Translations under genes and position numbers: made by a program | Shown: one piece after another, positions 6,432 through 6,471 of the stretch | Numbering within the stretch: position 1 is the first letter of the stretch | Layout of the letters: each line of letters opens with the position of its first letter | Source: an uncultured Lachnospiraceae bacterium | Lineage (GTDB): Bacteria > Bacillota > Clostridia > Lachnospirales > Lachnospiraceae | NCBI GenBank assembly: GCA_946183625.1 | Contig: CAMHCL010000085.1 | Coordinates: 1 to 6,471 of the forward strand | Direction of reading: 5' to 3' | DNA: 6,471 nt | Notes under the pieces: generated by a model | The model's database searches: none | Told to the model about the DNA's origin: nothing | What the model saw: the letters and a program-made list of their open reading frames with translations, nothing else

Positions 6432-6447
6432 GCTTTTTTTTAAGCAA

Positions 6448-6471
6448 CTATTCTTCTTCTTTTCGACTATC
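6448..6471 (-). CDS. Possible C-terminal end of an upstream gene
   Basis: At the right edge one minus-strand frame reads DSRKEEE followed by TAG (6450-6448), a charged tail typical of protein C-termini. It would put the end of an unknown co-directional gene 105 bases before thl. Only seven codons are visible, so this is weak. Of the other two frames, one stops almost at once and the other stays open implausibly through the control region. No convincing terminator follows: the GCTT/AAGC hairpin near 6432-6445 has only 4 pairs. Confidence 0.3.
   Translation of the reverse strand, partial: DSRKEEE

Noticed and set aside
6343..6471. Riboswitch or structured leader before thl
   Set aside because: The predicted leader is only about 28 bases and holds just the RBS. 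The hairpins seen (TATGC/GCATA, GCTT/AAGC) are 4-5 bp and unconvincing.

Overview
The window carries one almost complete metabolic operon, entirely on the minus strand, from a low-GC, strongly Shine-Dalgarno-driven anaerobic Firmicute (Bacillota). The proteins and gene order look like those of butyrate-forming Lachnospiraceae such as the Butyrivibrio / Roseburia / Coprococcus group. That placement is from memory of the families; the genus cannot be fixed from the sequence alone.

Read in the direction of transcription (right to left): a few codons that may be the tail of an upstream gene (6448-6471); a control region with a direct repeat (6416-6431) and a good sigma-A-type promoter (6378-6406); then thl (5146-6342), crt (4341-5135), hbd (3420-4292), bcd (2220-3386), etfB (1421-2206) and etfA (309-1361). 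A textbook Rho-independent terminator follows at 231-265. Beyond it a second minus-strand unit begins, with a likely promoter (204-232) and the first 41 codons of a small Gly/Arg/Thr-rich protein that I do not recognise (1-125, cut by the window edge). No stretch of more than about 300 bases lacks a gene.

The six enzymes form the central pathway from acetyl-CoA to butyryl-CoA. Thl condenses two acetyl-CoA to acetoacetyl-CoA, Hbd reduces it to 3-hydroxybutyryl-CoA, Crt dehydrates that to crotonyl-CoA, and Bcd with EtfA/EtfB reduces crotonyl-CoA to butyryl-CoA. In clostridial relatives this last step is coupled by flavin-based electron bifurcation to ferredoxin reduction by NADH. The final butyrate-releasing step (CoA-transferase or phosphotransbutyrylase/kinase) and the Rnf complex are not in this window.

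All six genes look intact, with the expected catalytic residues. Start sites were chosen from the Shine-Dalgarno positions: crt, bcd and etfA all have slightly longer in-frame extensions that are poorly supported, and etfB uses GTG. I found no mobile elements, tRNAs, rRNAs, CRISPR arrays or riboswitches, and no evidence of a new biological system. The points most worth a second look are the unrecognised small protein, the repeat upstream of the promoter, and the junctions where a stop codon runs into the next ribosome binding site.
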